The notes under the pieces are model-generated. The model had not been told where the DNA came from, did no database searches, and saw only the letters and a list, made by a program, of their open reading frames with translations. This document shows positions 8,517 through 17,010 of a stretch of 64,000 nucleotides of DNA, one piece after another. The DNA comes from Marinilabiliaceae bacterium (GTDB lineage: Bacteria > Bacteroidota > Bacteroidia > Bacteroidales > Marinilabiliaceae). The position numbers and the translations under genes were made by a program. How positions within the stretch are numbered: the stretch's first letter is position 1; each line of letters starts with the position of its first letter. The stretch spans positions 1-64,000 of the forward strand of contig JAEINY010000005.1 in assembly GCA_016342595.1 (NCBI GenBank). Reading direction: 5' to 3'.

Positions 8517-10007
8517 ATGATGCAAAAAGATATAGCTATTGTTTTTGATTGTGGCGCAACCAATGTACGTGTGATCGCGATGGATACTAAGGGAAGTATT
8601 CTCGCTTCAAAGGCAATGTCCAATGAAACAGATGATGATCCCTGTTTTGAAGGCGGACGTATTTGGGATCTTGACAAATTGTGGGGTAAACTTTGTGACT
8701 GCTCTTTGGAGGTGACAAAAACCATCGATGCAGAGCGCATTGCAGGGATCACTTTTACCACTTTTGGTGTGGATGGTGCGTTAGTGGGAGCAGTTGGAGA
8801 ATTACTGTATCCGGTTATCTCCTGGCAATGTGGGCGGACGCAGCCAATCATGGAGAGTATTGATCGTTATATGCCTTTGGATAAGTTGTATGAACTCAGC
8901 GGAGTTTTTCCTTATGCTTTTAATACCATCAATAAATTAATCTGGTTTAAAGAGAATAAGCCTGATCTGCTGGAAAAAGCCCATCGTTTCTTATTCATTC
9001 CATCATTGCTCATTAACAAGCTGACGGGTGCCATGCAAAATGATGCCACTATGATGGGTACTTCAATGATGACGGATCTGAAAAATCGCCGATTTTCACA
9101 ACAGATTCTTGATACTATTGGTGTTGATCCCAGCTTGTTTGGTGAAATTGCAGAACCGGGTGATAAGGCCGGAGTTATTAATCTTCAGGGGAGTGAAGAA
9201 ACGGGATTGCCACTTGGCATGCCGGTCTTTTTTGCAGGCCACGACACGCAATTTGCGATATTCGGATCAGGGGCCAAACTGAATCAGCCGGTATTAAGTT
9301 CCGGTACCTGGGAGATTCTGATGTCCAGAAGTACTGACTTCAGAGCATCCAAGAAGGAGCTTGAAAAAAATCTGACAACAGAGGGGGATGCCATAAATGG
9401 TGTTTTTAATATTGGACAAAACTGGCTGGGATCCGGTGTGTTGGAGTGGTTTTCAAAGAATTTTTATCCTGAATTATCGGGCAACGATCTTTATCGAACA
9501 ATGATTGAAGAGGCTACGCAGGTGCTGCCTGGTAGTCATGGACTTCAAATTGATCCGTCCTTTTACGACGATGGAACAGGCGGGGCTGGTGGTACCATTA
9601 ATGGCTTAACCATTAACACCAAACGTCATGAAATATACAGGGCCCTATTAGAGAGCCTGGCATTTCGCCTGCGTGAAGGGCTCGAAGCGCTGGAAGAAGC
9701 CGGTGGTTTTAAAGCTGAGCGTATTATATGTGTTGGTGGTGGCTCTAAAAATAATCTGTGGAATCAGTTGAGAGCCAATGTGTGTCAGGTACCCATTCAG
9801 TTAATTGATCAAAAAGAAACCACAGTATTAGGCGGTGCTTTATTCGTTTTTGCAGGATCTAAAGTCTTTTCTTCGGTGGATGAGGCACGGGAAAATATTT
9901 GCTATAATCCGCATGTTATTCAGGTCAATAGTGAGGAGAAGGGGATGTGGGATGACTTATATAATAAATATTTGGCCTATAAAAAACAACAAAGCATAAA
10001 CGTGTAA
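8517..10007 (+). CDS. fucK: L-fuculokinase (FGGY family)
   Basis: Phosphorylates L-fuculose to L-fuculose-1-phosphate with ATP. The 496 residues show the two-domain FGGY fold: phosphate loop IVFDCGATNVRVIAMD at residues about 6-21, then FTTFGVDGALV, YPVISWQCGRTQPIM, the family block AGHDTQFAIFGSGA and SSGTWEILMSR, and the C-terminal ATP-binding segment ERIICVGGGSKNNLWNQL. The motifs correspond to FucK rather than RhaB, for example TFGVDGALV and SGTWEILM. Start ATG 8517 is followed by a second ATG. The gap to fucI is 87 bases and contains a terminator-like hairpin. Confidence 0.93.
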   Translation: MMQKDIAIVFDCGATNVRVIAMDTKGSILASKAMSNETDDDPCFEGGRIWDLDKLWGKLCDCSLEVTKTIDAERIAGITFTTFGVDGALVGAVGELLYPVISWQCGRTQPIMESIDRYMPLDKLYELSGVFPYAFNTINKLIWFKENKPDLLEKAHRFLFIPSLLINKLTGAMQNDATMMGTSMMTDLKNRRFSQQILDTIGVDPSLFGEIAEPGDKAGVINLQGSEETGLPLGMPVFFAGHDTQFAIFGSGAKLNQPVLSSGTWEILMSRSTDFRASKKELEKNLTTEGDAINGVFNIGQNWLGSGVLEWFSKNFYPELSGNDLYRTMIEEATQVLPGSHGLQIDPSFYDDGTGGAGGTINGLTINTKRHEIYRALLESLAFRLREGLEALEEAGGFKAERIICVGGGSKNNLWNQLRANVCQVPIQLIDQKETTVLGGALFVFAGSKVFSSVDEARENICYNPHVIQVNSEEKGMWDDLYNKYLAYKKQQSINV

Positions 10008-10150
10008 TCGTTATTGGCCTACATTATTAATGTTATCATTGCAGTTTTATTTAGGATAACAATGATAGGAGATAATTAAGTTTTAAGACGCAGTGTGTTA
10101 AATGAAAAGTTTCCCTTAATTTTCCGAAATCAGTAACAAAATCTATATTC

Positions 10151-11464
10151 ATGAATCAATCAACACCCAAGGTGGTAGAAAAGAAGCATTTAATACCATT
10201 TATTATTATTACCAGTTTGTTTGCCTTATGGGGCTTTGCCAATGATATTACTAATCCCATGGTGGCTGCTTTTAAAACGATAATGGAAATATCAACGGCT
10301 AAAGCAGCACTGGTACAGTTCGCTTTTTATGGTGGCTATGCTACCATGGCCATTCCTGCTGCCTTGTTTGTGCAAAAGTTCAGCTATAAGAAAGGTATCT
10401 TATTGGGATTGGCTTTGTATGCCACCGGCGCATTATTATTTTGGCCGGCAGCACAGTATGAGGCTTTTGGTTTCTTCTTAGTTTCGCTCTACATTTTAAC
10501 CTTTGGCCTGGCCTTTTTAGAAACAACAGCCAATCCATTTATATTATCGCTGGGATCGGTTCAAACCGCTACCCGTCGTTTGAATCTGGCGCAGGCTTTT
10601 AATCCGCTTGGCTCACTGTTAGGGATGTTTGTGGCATCACGTGTGGTTTTGGCAGCCCTTGATTCGGATAAACATACCGATGCTGCCGGTAACCTGGTTG
10701 ATTTTTCAACGCTGGATGTTGCTACAAAGGCTATGGATCGGGCGCATGATTTGATGGTGATTCGTAATCCGTATGTTATATTAGGTCTGGTGGTTCTGGT
10801 GATGTTTGTGGTTATTCTAATGACCAAAATGCCGGCCAGCGGTCATTCAAATAACATACATCCACTTCAGTCTTTTCGTCGCCTGTTCAATAACAAAGTG
10901 TATCGTGAAGGTGTTATCGCTCAAGTGTTTTATGTGGCGGCGCAAATCATGTGCTGGACATTCATTATTCAATATGCCGGTCATTTGGGGATTGATAAAG
11001 CAACTGCACAGATGTATAATATTGTGGCGATGGGCATATTCCTGGGGAGTCGTTTTATCAGTACCTTGTTGATGAAGTATGTGAATTCACGACGCCTGTT
11101 AATGGTATTTGCCATGGGTGGTATCGTAACAGTTACCGGGGCTATTTTTATTGAAGGAATGGCCGGTTTGTATTGTTTGGTGGCTACTTCGGCTTTTATG
11201 TCATTGATGTTCCCAACGATTTATGGAATTGCACTGGGCGACATCGGCGAAGATACAACACTGGGAGCTGCCGGTTTAGTAATGGCCATTGTGGGAGGGG
11301 CGTTAATGCCACCATTACAAGGAGCCATCATCGATTTGGAAACAGTGGGTTTTTTACCGGCTGTAAACGCCTCTTTTATCCTGCCTCTGGTCTGCTTTGT
11401 GGTGATTGCCAGATATGGCTATCGCACCATGATTTTTGATGCGAAGGCTAAAAATTTAATATAA
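10151..11464 (+). CDS. fucP: L-fucose:H+ symporter (MFS)
   Basis: Inner-membrane importer of L-fucose by proton symport. The 437 residues (the usual FucP length) form about 12 membrane segments. Family features visible: the TM1 block ITSLFALWGFANDITNPMV including the conserved Asp-Asn pattern, the TM4-5 region LAFLETTANPFILSLG, NLAQAFNPLGSLLGM, and the C-terminal half GLYCLVATSAFMSLMFPTIY with GDIGEDTTLGAAGLVMAIVG. It lies 143 bases after fucK. That gap contains an imperfect hairpin (TATCATTG 10034-10041 with CAATGATA 10060-10067) lacking a T-run. It fits as the uptake step for fucose released by the downstream PUL. Confidence 0.93.
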   Translation: MNQSTPKVVEKKHLIPFIIITSLFALWGFANDITNPMVAAFKTIMEISTAKAALVQFAFYGGYATMAIPAALFVQKFSYKKGILLGLALYATGALLFWPAAQYEAFGFFLVSLYILTFGLAFLETTANPFILSLGSVQTATRRLNLAQAFNPLGSLLGMFVASRVVLAALDSDKHTDAAGNLVDFSTLDVATKAMDRAHDLMVIRNPYVILGLVVLVMFVVILMTKMPASGHSNNIHPLQSFRRLFNNKVYREGVIAQVFYVAAQIMCWTFIIQYAGHLGIDKATAQMYNIVAMGIFLGSRFISTLLMKYVNSRRLLMVFAMGGIVTVTGAIFIEGMAGLYCLVATSAFMSLMFPTIYGIALGDIGEDTTLGAAGLVMAIVGGALMPPLQGAIIDLETVGFLPAVNASFILPLVCFVVIARYGYRTMIFDAKAKNLI

Positions 11465-11490
11465 TAGAAATTGTAATAATAGATTAAACT

Positions 11491-12288
11491 ATGAATAGCA
11501 TAACGAATTTACCTGAAAAGGTGCAGCAGCAAATTAATAAAGTATCAGAAGTTGCCGGGTACTTGTGGGAGAGAGAATGGGCAGAGCGGAATGCGGGAAA
11601 TATTTCTATCAATCTGACCGATTTATTTGAAGGAGAAAAGCTGGAAAACCCGGAGCGTGTTGTTGACTTTAATTTTCCTAAGGAAGCAGCCGGACTTATT
11701 ATTTTTGTGTCGGGGACGGGGTGTCATTTAAGACATTTGATTAACCGGGTAGAAGAGGCAGCATGTATCATTGTAATCAATGAACAGGCCAATGGATACT
11801 CTATTGTATGGGGTGGTGCGAAAGAAAATTTCAGGCCCACTTCAGAGTTGATTTCGCATGTGAAAATACATCTTTTCAATGCTGAAAATAACCCATCACA
11901 TAAGACCATCGTTCATACCCATCCGATTGAATTGATTGTGATGAGTCACCATCCATTCTTTCAGGAAGAGGAGAAACTTAATCATGGGCTGTGGAAAATG
12001 TGTCCGGAGATACGTGTGTTTGTGCCGCGTGGCGTGAATTGTGCACCTTATGCTTTGCCTGGAACGGAAGACCTGGCTGATTTAACGATCAAAGGCTTAC
12101 AAAATAGAGATGTGGTGCTTTGGGAAAAGCATGGTGCTTTAGCTTCCGGTGAGGATGCCGAAAGAGCATTTGATTATTTAGATGTGGCTAATAAAGGGGC
12201 TAAGTTGTTGCTTACTGCCTGGAGTGCTGGTTTTGAACCGATAGGTTTGACCGGTGCTGAATTAAAAGATCTGGAACAATTTATTTAA
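11491..12288 (+). CDS. Class II aldolase of the RhaD type, presumed fuculose-1-phosphate cleavage
   Basis: Presumed to split the ketose-1-phosphate into DHAP and L-lactaldehyde. The 265-residue length and motifs match rhamnulose-1-phosphate aldolase (RhaD) rather than the roughly 215-residue FucA. Visible are EWAERNAGNISI near residue 28, FVSGTGCHLRH (phosphate loop), the zinc-binding pair HTHPIELIVMSHH and the third His in LWEKHGALASGEDAERAFDY. Context between fucP and fucO argues that it works on L-fuculose-1-phosphate, perhaps also rhamnulose-1-phosphate. RhaD and FucA normally differ in stereochemistry at C4, so the specificity is an open question. Confidence 0.85.
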   Translation: MNSITNLPEKVQQQINKVSEVAGYLWEREWAERNAGNISINLTDLFEGEKLENPERVVDFNFPKEAAGLIIFVSGTGCHLRHLINRVEEAACIIVINEQANGYSIVWGGAKENFRPTSELISHVKIHLFNAENNPSHKTIVHTHPIELIVMSHHPFFQEEEKLNHGLWKMCPEIRVFVPRGVNCAPYALPGTEDLADLTIKGLQNRDVVLWEKHGALASGEDAERAFDYLDVANKGAKLLLTAWSAGFEPIGLTGAELKDLEQFI

Positions 12289-12312
12289 CCAAACTTCATA
12301 AATTAGGATAAT

Positions 12313-13467
12313 ATGCTTGAGAAAAGACGAATTTACCTGCCTCCCTTAAGTTTAGTGGGGCCAGGTGTTACAGTTGACTTGACAGAGGAAATCAAAGAGA
12401 TGGGATACAAACGAATATTGGTTGTATCCGATAAAATATTGAACGAGTTGGGCGTGGTTGCAACAGTCACTAATCAACTAACGGAAAAAGGAATTGATTT
12501 CATTGTGTTTGATGATGTTCAGCCGAATCCGACCTGTAAAAATGTTCATGACGGCTTGGCTGTTTTTGAAGATAAGGGCTGCGACTTTATTTTAACCATT
12601 GGTGGGGGATCACCTCAGGATTGTGGTAAAGCCATTGGTATATTGGCAACTAATGGGGGAGATATAAAAGCCTATGAAGGCATTAATGTATCAAAAAAGA
12701 AATCGGCCCCGATAGCTGCAATAAATACAACGGCCGGTACAGCCAGTGAAGTGACCATTAATTATGTGATTACCGATGAGGAGCGCAAAGTAAAAATGGT
12801 CATGGTAGACAAAAACTGCCTGGTGTCCATTGCGGTTAATGATCCCGAGTTGATGCTTAATAAGCCCGCACCATTAACGGCAGCTACCGGTATGGATGCT
12901 TTGACACATGCCATAGAGGCTTATGTGAGCGTTGGTGCTTTCCCATGGTCTGATAATCTGGCTTTATATGCTATTCAGTTAATTGGTGATAGCTTGCGCG
13001 ATGCTGTTAAGGATGGTAGTAATCTTGAAGCCCGGAGCAAAATGGCATGGGCTCAGTTTATTGCCGGACAGGCTTTCTCGAATTGCGGATTAGGTTATGT
13101 GCATTCAGCTGCTCATCAGTTGGGAGGTCAGTATAATACACCCCATGGTGTCGCCAATGCTGTTTTATTGCCACATGTGGAGCGTTTTAATCTGTCGTCC
13201 TGTCCCGCAAAATTTGCAGATATCGCTAAAGCCTTAGGAGTTGATACCTCAGCAATGTCAATTAATGAAGCTGCAGAAGCTGCATTGGACGCCATTTCTC
13301 AATTGTCTAAAGATGTGGGTATCCCATCTGGTTTGAAAGAGTTAGGGGCTAAACGTGAAGATTTTGAATTGATGGCAAAGAATGCATTAAAAGATGTATG
13401 TACCGGTGGTAACCCCAAAGAGGTGACCTTTGATGATGCGGTGCAAATCTATGAGAATGCGTTTTAA
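12313..13467 (+). CDS. fucO: Lactaldehyde reductase (iron-containing alcohol dehydrogenase)
   Basis: Reduces L-lactaldehyde to L-1,2-propanediol with NADH, re-oxidising cofactor during anaerobic fucose use. The 384-residue length equals E. coli FucO (383). The Rossmann part carries LTIGGGSPQDCGKAIGI (residues about 95-111). The iron ligands are in GMDALTHAIEAYVS (Asp and His), VHSAAHQLGG and NTPHGVANAVLLPH. The start MLEKRRIYLPPLSLVGPG aligns with family N-termini. It sits 24 bases after the aldolase gene, so the two are surely co-transcribed. Confidence 0.92.
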   Translation: MLEKRRIYLPPLSLVGPGVTVDLTEEIKEMGYKRILVVSDKILNELGVVATVTNQLTEKGIDFIVFDDVQPNPTCKNVHDGLAVFEDKGCDFILTIGGGSPQDCGKAIGILATNGGDIKAYEGINVSKKKSAPIAAINTTAGTASEVTINYVITDEERKVKMVMVDKNCLVSIAVNDPELMLNKPAPLTAATGMDALTHAIEAYVSVGAFPWSDNLALYAIQLIGDSLRDAVKDGSNLEARSKMAWAQFIAGQAFSNCGLGYVHSAAHQLGGQYNTPHGVANAVLLPHVERFNLSSCPAKFADIAKALGVDTSAMSINEAAEAALDAISQLSKDVGIPSGLKELGAKREDFELMAKNALKDVCTGGNPKEVTFDDAVQIYENAF

Positions 13468-13523
13468 ATAGAGGTATTAAAAAGTATTTTTACCTTTATC
13501 ACCTAACCATTAACTCAGCAAGC

Positions 13524-14402
13524 ATGAAAAAATCATTTCTATTCTCAGTTTTGTTTTGTATTTCAGTTACACTATTTGCCTCCACACCGCAAGGTAAAGT
13601 GATTGAAGGCCAGAGAATGGCCAGCAAAATAACCGGGTACGATGTGAACTACTCTGTTTATTTGCCACCTGGTTATGAGGCGTCTCAACGGGCTTATCCG
13701 GTTGTTTACCTGTTGCATGGTTACACGGATAACGAGACGGCCTGGGTGCAATTCGGAGAGGTGAACCGTGTAGCTGATGAGGCCATTGCCAGTGGTGACA
13801 TACCACCTATGATCATCATTATGCCCGATGCCAAAGTGACCTGGTACGTCAATAACCACAGCGGTACGGATCAGTATGAAGACATGATGATTGAAGAGTT
13901 CATTCCTTTTGTGGAAAAGCAGTATCGCATTCGTTCCGATCATTCGTTTCGCGGTGTGAGCGGCCTGTCCATGGGTGGAAATGGTGCATTGGTCTATGCT
14001 TTGCGTCATCCCGATGTATTTGGTGTGTGCGCCCCTTTTAGTGCGGCTGTTTATACCAATGAGGAAGTGGAGGAGTATTTAAAGAAAGATCAAAAACAAT
14101 GGTTCACCTCTATTTATGGTGATCTGGATAAAAATGATCAGCTTCCACAGCATTGGATGGAGTACAGTGTGTTGGAGATGATAAAACGAATGCCGGCCAA
14201 AGAGATCAGTCAGGTGAAGTTTTACATTGATTGCGGGGATGATGATTTCCTTTACAAAGGAAATGCTGCCTTGCATGTGGCCTTAAGAGATAAAGGAGTA
14301 GCGCATCAGTTTCGTATTCGCGAAGGTGCTCATAACTGGACGTACTGGCGGGGTAATGTCATTCATGGATTGAAATTTATGGGTGAGGTTTTTCACCGGT
14401 AG
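13524..14402 (+). CDS. Exported esterase, alpha/beta hydrolase (esterase D-like)
   Basis: A 292-residue exported esterase with a signal peptide (residues 1-19, ending TLFAST). It has the oxyanion segment YPVVYLLHGYTDNE, the nucleophile elbow G-L-S-M-G-G with Ser149, a catalytic Asp probably in CGDDDFLYKGN and a His in EGAHNWTYWRG. These match the putative esterase family (feruloyl/acetyl esterases, S-formylglutathione hydrolase-like). It lies 56 bases after fucO and is probably read through. A role in stripping acetyl or feruloyl esters from fucose-bearing glycans is inference. Confidence 0.85.
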   Translation: MKKSFLFSVLFCISVTLFASTPQGKVIEGQRMASKITGYDVNYSVYLPPGYEASQRAYPVVYLLHGYTDNETAWVQFGEVNRVADEAIASGDIPPMIIIMPDAKVTWYVNNHSGTDQYEDMMIEEFIPFVEKQYRIRSDHSFRGVSGLSMGGNGALVYALRHPDVFGVCAPFSAAVYTNEEVEEYLKKDQKQWFTSIYGDLDKNDQLPQHWMEYSVLEMIKRMPAKEISQVKFYIDCGDDDFLYKGNAALHVALRDKGVAHQFRIREGAHNWTYWRGNVIHGLKFMGEVFHR

Positions 14403-14428
14403 TTTGTTGTTTAAAGAAAAAAATGAAC

Positions 14429-14584
14429 GAGGCTGTCTCAAGCGGTAATAAACAGATGATTCGCCACCAAGCCACTAAGACTCAAAGAATGCACAAGGAA
14501 TTAAACCTCTTAAAGTTAACTCTTCGTGAAGTCTTCGTGGTTTTGTGACTTTTGTGGCAGTTTATCACCTTTTGAGACAGCCTC
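14429..14584. mobile_element. 156-bp MITE-like element with 25-bp inverted ends
   Basis: The left end (14429-14453) and the reverse complement of the right end (14560-14584) agree at 22 of 25 bases. The outermost 13 bases, GAGGCTGTCTCAA, are identical. The interior also folds back partly on itself (GCCACCAAG... against ...TTTTGTGGC). It has no coding capacity. The ends resemble terminal repeats of insertion sequences, so this is probably a non-autonomous derivative. No clear target-site duplication was seen. It sits 32 bases from the end of a truncated regulator gene. Confidence 0.65.
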
Positions 14585-14616
14585 TTGTTTTGTTTAGGAT
14601 GATGAGTTTTTCATTC

Positions 14617-14838
14617 CTAAATGGAAGCTGGTTGCCCAATAAGCTTTCCCTTTATGGCACTTGAATCCTTATATATTTTATAAAGGGTGACAAATACTGC
14701 TACGAACAGATTTTTATGCGGATGCTGGAAACCATCGGTGCCGAATGGTTGAAAAACAATTAATACATAGGCTACAAAGAAGCCGATGCCCAGGGCGGTA
14801 AAGAGTGGTTTTAATGTTTTATTTGGTTTCACTTTCAA
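14617..14838 (-). pseudogene. Truncated LytTR-type membrane regulator (N-terminal remnant)
   Basis: A 73-codon frame whose first 45 residues look like the start of a Bacteroidota LytTR-domain membrane regulator: a basic start, a first membrane helix (ALGIGFFVAYVLIV) and the characteristic FQPFGTDGFQHPHKNL. The remaining membrane helices and the DNA-binding LytTR domain (about 200 further residues) are missing. The tail after about residue 48 is unlike the family. The gene ends 32 bases from the MITE at 14429-14584, so insertion or deletion at that element may have removed the rest. Probably non-functional. Confidence 0.55.
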
Positions 14839-14964
14839 TCGTAGATTTGGGTAACATCATTTCGTATATTCACAAATCTATCAATTTTTGATAAATAGCA
14901 AGTTGTATCTTTTTCTGATGTACTAAGATTTAGTTGAAGATTCCTGAGAATTAGAAGTATGAAA

Positions 14965-14994
14965 AGACCGGATTCCTTTAATGAGATCCGGTCT
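14965..14994 (-). terminator. Terminator of the oxidoreductase gene
   Basis: AGACCGGAT (14965-14973) and ATCCGGTCT (14986-14994) form a perfect 9-bp stem 20 bases past the stop codon of the minus-strand oxidoreductase, followed on that strand by TTTC. Confidence 0.65.
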
Positions 14995-15014
14995 ATATGT
15001 GATAAAGAGCGAAG

Positions 15015-16013
15015 TTATCTTAGGTTGATAATTACCCGCCCGCGACTTTTCTTATCCAGCATCACATCAATGTGCGATTGAAGGGTTTCCAGCGTCGCTT
15101 CTTGTATCAATGAAGCATCCATGTCAAGTTTCCAATCTTTAGCCAGCAGGTTCCAAATCTCCTGACGGATAGTCATGGGACAGTTCTGAGAGTCAATTCC
15201 CAATAAGCTCACCCCACGTAATATAAACGGATACACCGTCATGTTCAAATCACCCGATCCAATGTTACCGCAAGTGGTCACATTACCCAATGGCTGACAT
15301 CCTTTCAACATGGTCACTAAGGTGTTGCCACCCACCACGTCAATGGCACCTGCCCATTGTGTTTTTAGCATCGGACGACCGGAGGTGTCATCTGAACCGG
15401 TGCGGTCTATTTGACGGGTAGCACCAATCTTTTCGATGTCCTCTTTCGGTGCCAGCTCATAATTGGCAGCGATCACTTCAAAGCCCAATTTGTTGAGTAT
15501 CTGCGATGCAATGCTACCCACACCACCTAAGGCACCTGTTACCACGACTGGCCCCATCTCCGGTTTTTGACCGTTGTGAAGGAGACGGTAAACAGATAAA
15601 GCGGCCGTAAAGCCGGCTGTTCCGTATATCATAGCTTCTTTACTTGAGAAATCTGCCGGCATAGGCACCACCCAACTATCGGGCACAGTGATGTACTCCG
15701 CAAAGCCACCCGGATGATTCATCCCCAAATCATAAGAGGTGACGATGACTCGGTCACCGGCTTTGAATAACTGGCTTTCGCTGGCTTCCACAATTCCCGC
15801 TGCATCAATACCCGGGGTATGCGGGTAGTTACGGGTGACCCCTTTGTTACCAATGCTGGATAATGCATCCTTATAATTCAATGAGCTGTATTCAACCCGG
15901 ATTAATACTTCTGATGACTGTAAGTCCTTCAGGGGCATTTGCTCGATGGAAGCAGTGTAATTACCCTCTTTTTCCTGAACGCGATACGCTTTAAAAGTGC
16001 CTGGTGCTTGCAT
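15015..16013 (-). CDS. YhdH/AcuI-type NADPH-dependent quinone oxidoreductase
   Basis: A 332-residue zinc-free medium-chain dehydrogenase. E. coli YhdH and AcuI reduce acryloyl-CoA. Visible: VEYSSLNYKDALSSIGNKGV (family N-terminal signature), RNYPHTPGIDAAGIV, the nucleotide-binding segment VTGALGGVGSIASQILNKLG (residues about 155-174), and CGNIGSGDLNMTVYPFILRG near the C-terminus. There is no cluster of zinc-binding Cys. The gene is divergent from an HxlR-family regulator 91 bases away, a common arrangement in which the regulator responds to electrophilic stress. The precise substrate is unknown. Confidence 0.88.
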   Translation of the reverse strand: MQAPGTFKAYRVQEKEGNYTASIEQMPLKDLQSSEVLIRVEYSSLNYKDALSSIGNKGVTRNYPHTPGIDAAGIVEASESQLFKAGDRVIVTSYDLGMNHPGGFAEYITVPDSWVVPMPADFSSKEAMIYGTAGFTAALSVYRLLHNGQKPEMGPVVVTGALGGVGSIASQILNKLGFEVIAANYELAPKEDIEKIGATRQIDRTGSDDTSGRPMLKTQWAGAIDVVGGNTLVTMLKGCQPLGNVTTCGNIGSGDLNMTVYPFILRGVSLLGIDSQNCPMTIRQEIWNLLAKDWKLDMDASLIQEATLETLQSHIDVMLDKKSRGRVIINLR

Positions 16014-16104
16014 AATATGTGCTAATGATTGTTACTTTTGTTGCAAAGTTCTGGAAAATATGTCAGTCGCACAATAACTTACATGGATTGCCCCTACTTA
16101 CATT

Positions 16105-16464
16105 TTGTGCGGAATTGGTCATTCCCAGGCTTTAAAAAACACTACTATTTTGAAAAAAAGTTACTGTCCCATCGATACCTTCATCAATGTGGTGAAGGGA
16201 AAACGAAAAGCCACCATCATTTTACACCTCTTTCAGGGCGAGAAACGGTATCGTGACTTGGTGAAATTGCTGCCTGATATCAGTGAACGGATGTTGAGCA
16301 AACAACTCAAAGAGCTGGAAGCGGACCTGTTGATTAGCAGGACGGTTTTTCCCCAAGTACCGCCTCGTGTGGAATACCGCTTAACGGATTTGGGTAAAAC
16401 TATTAAGCCCATCCTGAAGGAGATGTACAAAGGGGGGATGTTGTTTGAGGAGTTGATGGAGTAG
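16105..16464 (+). CDS. HxlR-family transcriptional regulator
   Basis: A winged helix-turn-helix regulator of 119 residues. The family signature begins at YCPIDTFINVVKGKRKATII, followed by RDLVKLLPDISERMLSKQLK (recognition helix region) and VEYRLTDLGKTIKPIL (wing and last helix). The conserved Cys in YCP is present and is the redox or electrophile sensor in characterised members. The start is uncertain: ATG 16105 adds 18 residues before the domain, whereas TTG 16150 would start right before KKSYCP. It is divergent from the YhdH-type gene, which it probably represses. Confidence 0.88.
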   Translation: MCGIGHSQALKNTTILKKSYCPIDTFINVVKGKRKATIILHLFQGEKRYRDLVKLLPDISERMLSKQLKELEADLLISRTVFPQVPPRVEYRLTDLGKTIKPILKEMYKGGMLFEELME

Positions 16465-16770
16465 GAATAGTATACTTAAGGTTTCCCGTAAAAAACGCAA
16501 TAGTCACCTTTCCCATTTCTTGATCTTTAAGTTTTTCGTGACTTATTCAAGCAACACTTTTATTTGAGCAGTTAACGCTGTCAGGTGCCATGCACGCTAT
16601 CAGGTTTGGGTTTTATTTATTATTGTCTTTTAGCATCTAATCAACTATGATTTTATAAAGATCATCCGCATTTCATATGATAATGCCTTCATCATTACAT
16701 CGGAATTATGCTAAAATTAGTAAGTCCATATTCATGATTAAAGTGGTATTAAAACTATTAGTAGTAGGTC

Positions 16771-16807
16771 TGGGCGCATTGCCCCAATTACCTGGGCAAT
16801 GCGCCCA
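16771..16807. repeat. GC-rich 14-bp inverted repeat
   Basis: TGGGCGCATTGCCC (16771-16784) and GGGCAATGCGCCCA (16794-16807) are perfect reverse complements with a 9-base loop. The next 65 bases repeat variants of the same words (GCTGCCCAA, TGGGGTAGG, TTCCCCAAT, GGCGCCCAGG). It is a GC-rich island of about 100 bases in AT-rich spacer with no T-run. Function unknown. Confidence 0.6.
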
Positions 16808-16855
16808 AGGTTAGTGGTCAAGCTGCCCAAAGTAATGGGGTAGGTTCCCCAATGA

Positions 16856-16972
16856 GGTTGGGTAAGGCGCCCAGGATGTATAAATAATCCAGCAGAAGGT
16901 GCCTTTGCAGGATGGTTTGAAGCCCATGTGAAAGATACCTTTGAAGACGAATCCAAATTGTCAATGTACTGA
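16856..16972 (+). pseudogene. Possible C-terminal coding remnant
   Basis: An open frame of 38 codons without a start codon ends AGWFEAHVKDTFEDESKLSM-Tyr at TGA 16970-16972. The last 26 residues look like real protein and not like translated spacer. The sigma-factor promoter overlaps its end. It is probably the tail of a gene lost upstream. The rest of 16465-16770 shows no gene. Confidence 0.3.
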
Positions 16973-16987
16973 AATTTTATACTTTTG
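16958..16987 (+). promoter_or_regulatory. Bacteroidota-type promoter for the ECF sigma gene
   Basis: TTG (16958-16960) is followed after exactly 19 bases by TACTTTTG (16980-16987), a perfect TAnnTTTG -7 box. It lies 23 bases before the sigma-factor start codon. This is the primary-sigma promoter consensus of Bacteroidota. Confidence 0.6.
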
Positions 16988-17010
16988 AACTGAGTAATTG
17001 AAAAGACCAG

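Noticed and set aside
13572-14009. 145-codon minus-strand frame
   Set aside because: Antisense to the exported esterase, whose catalytic motifs are clear.
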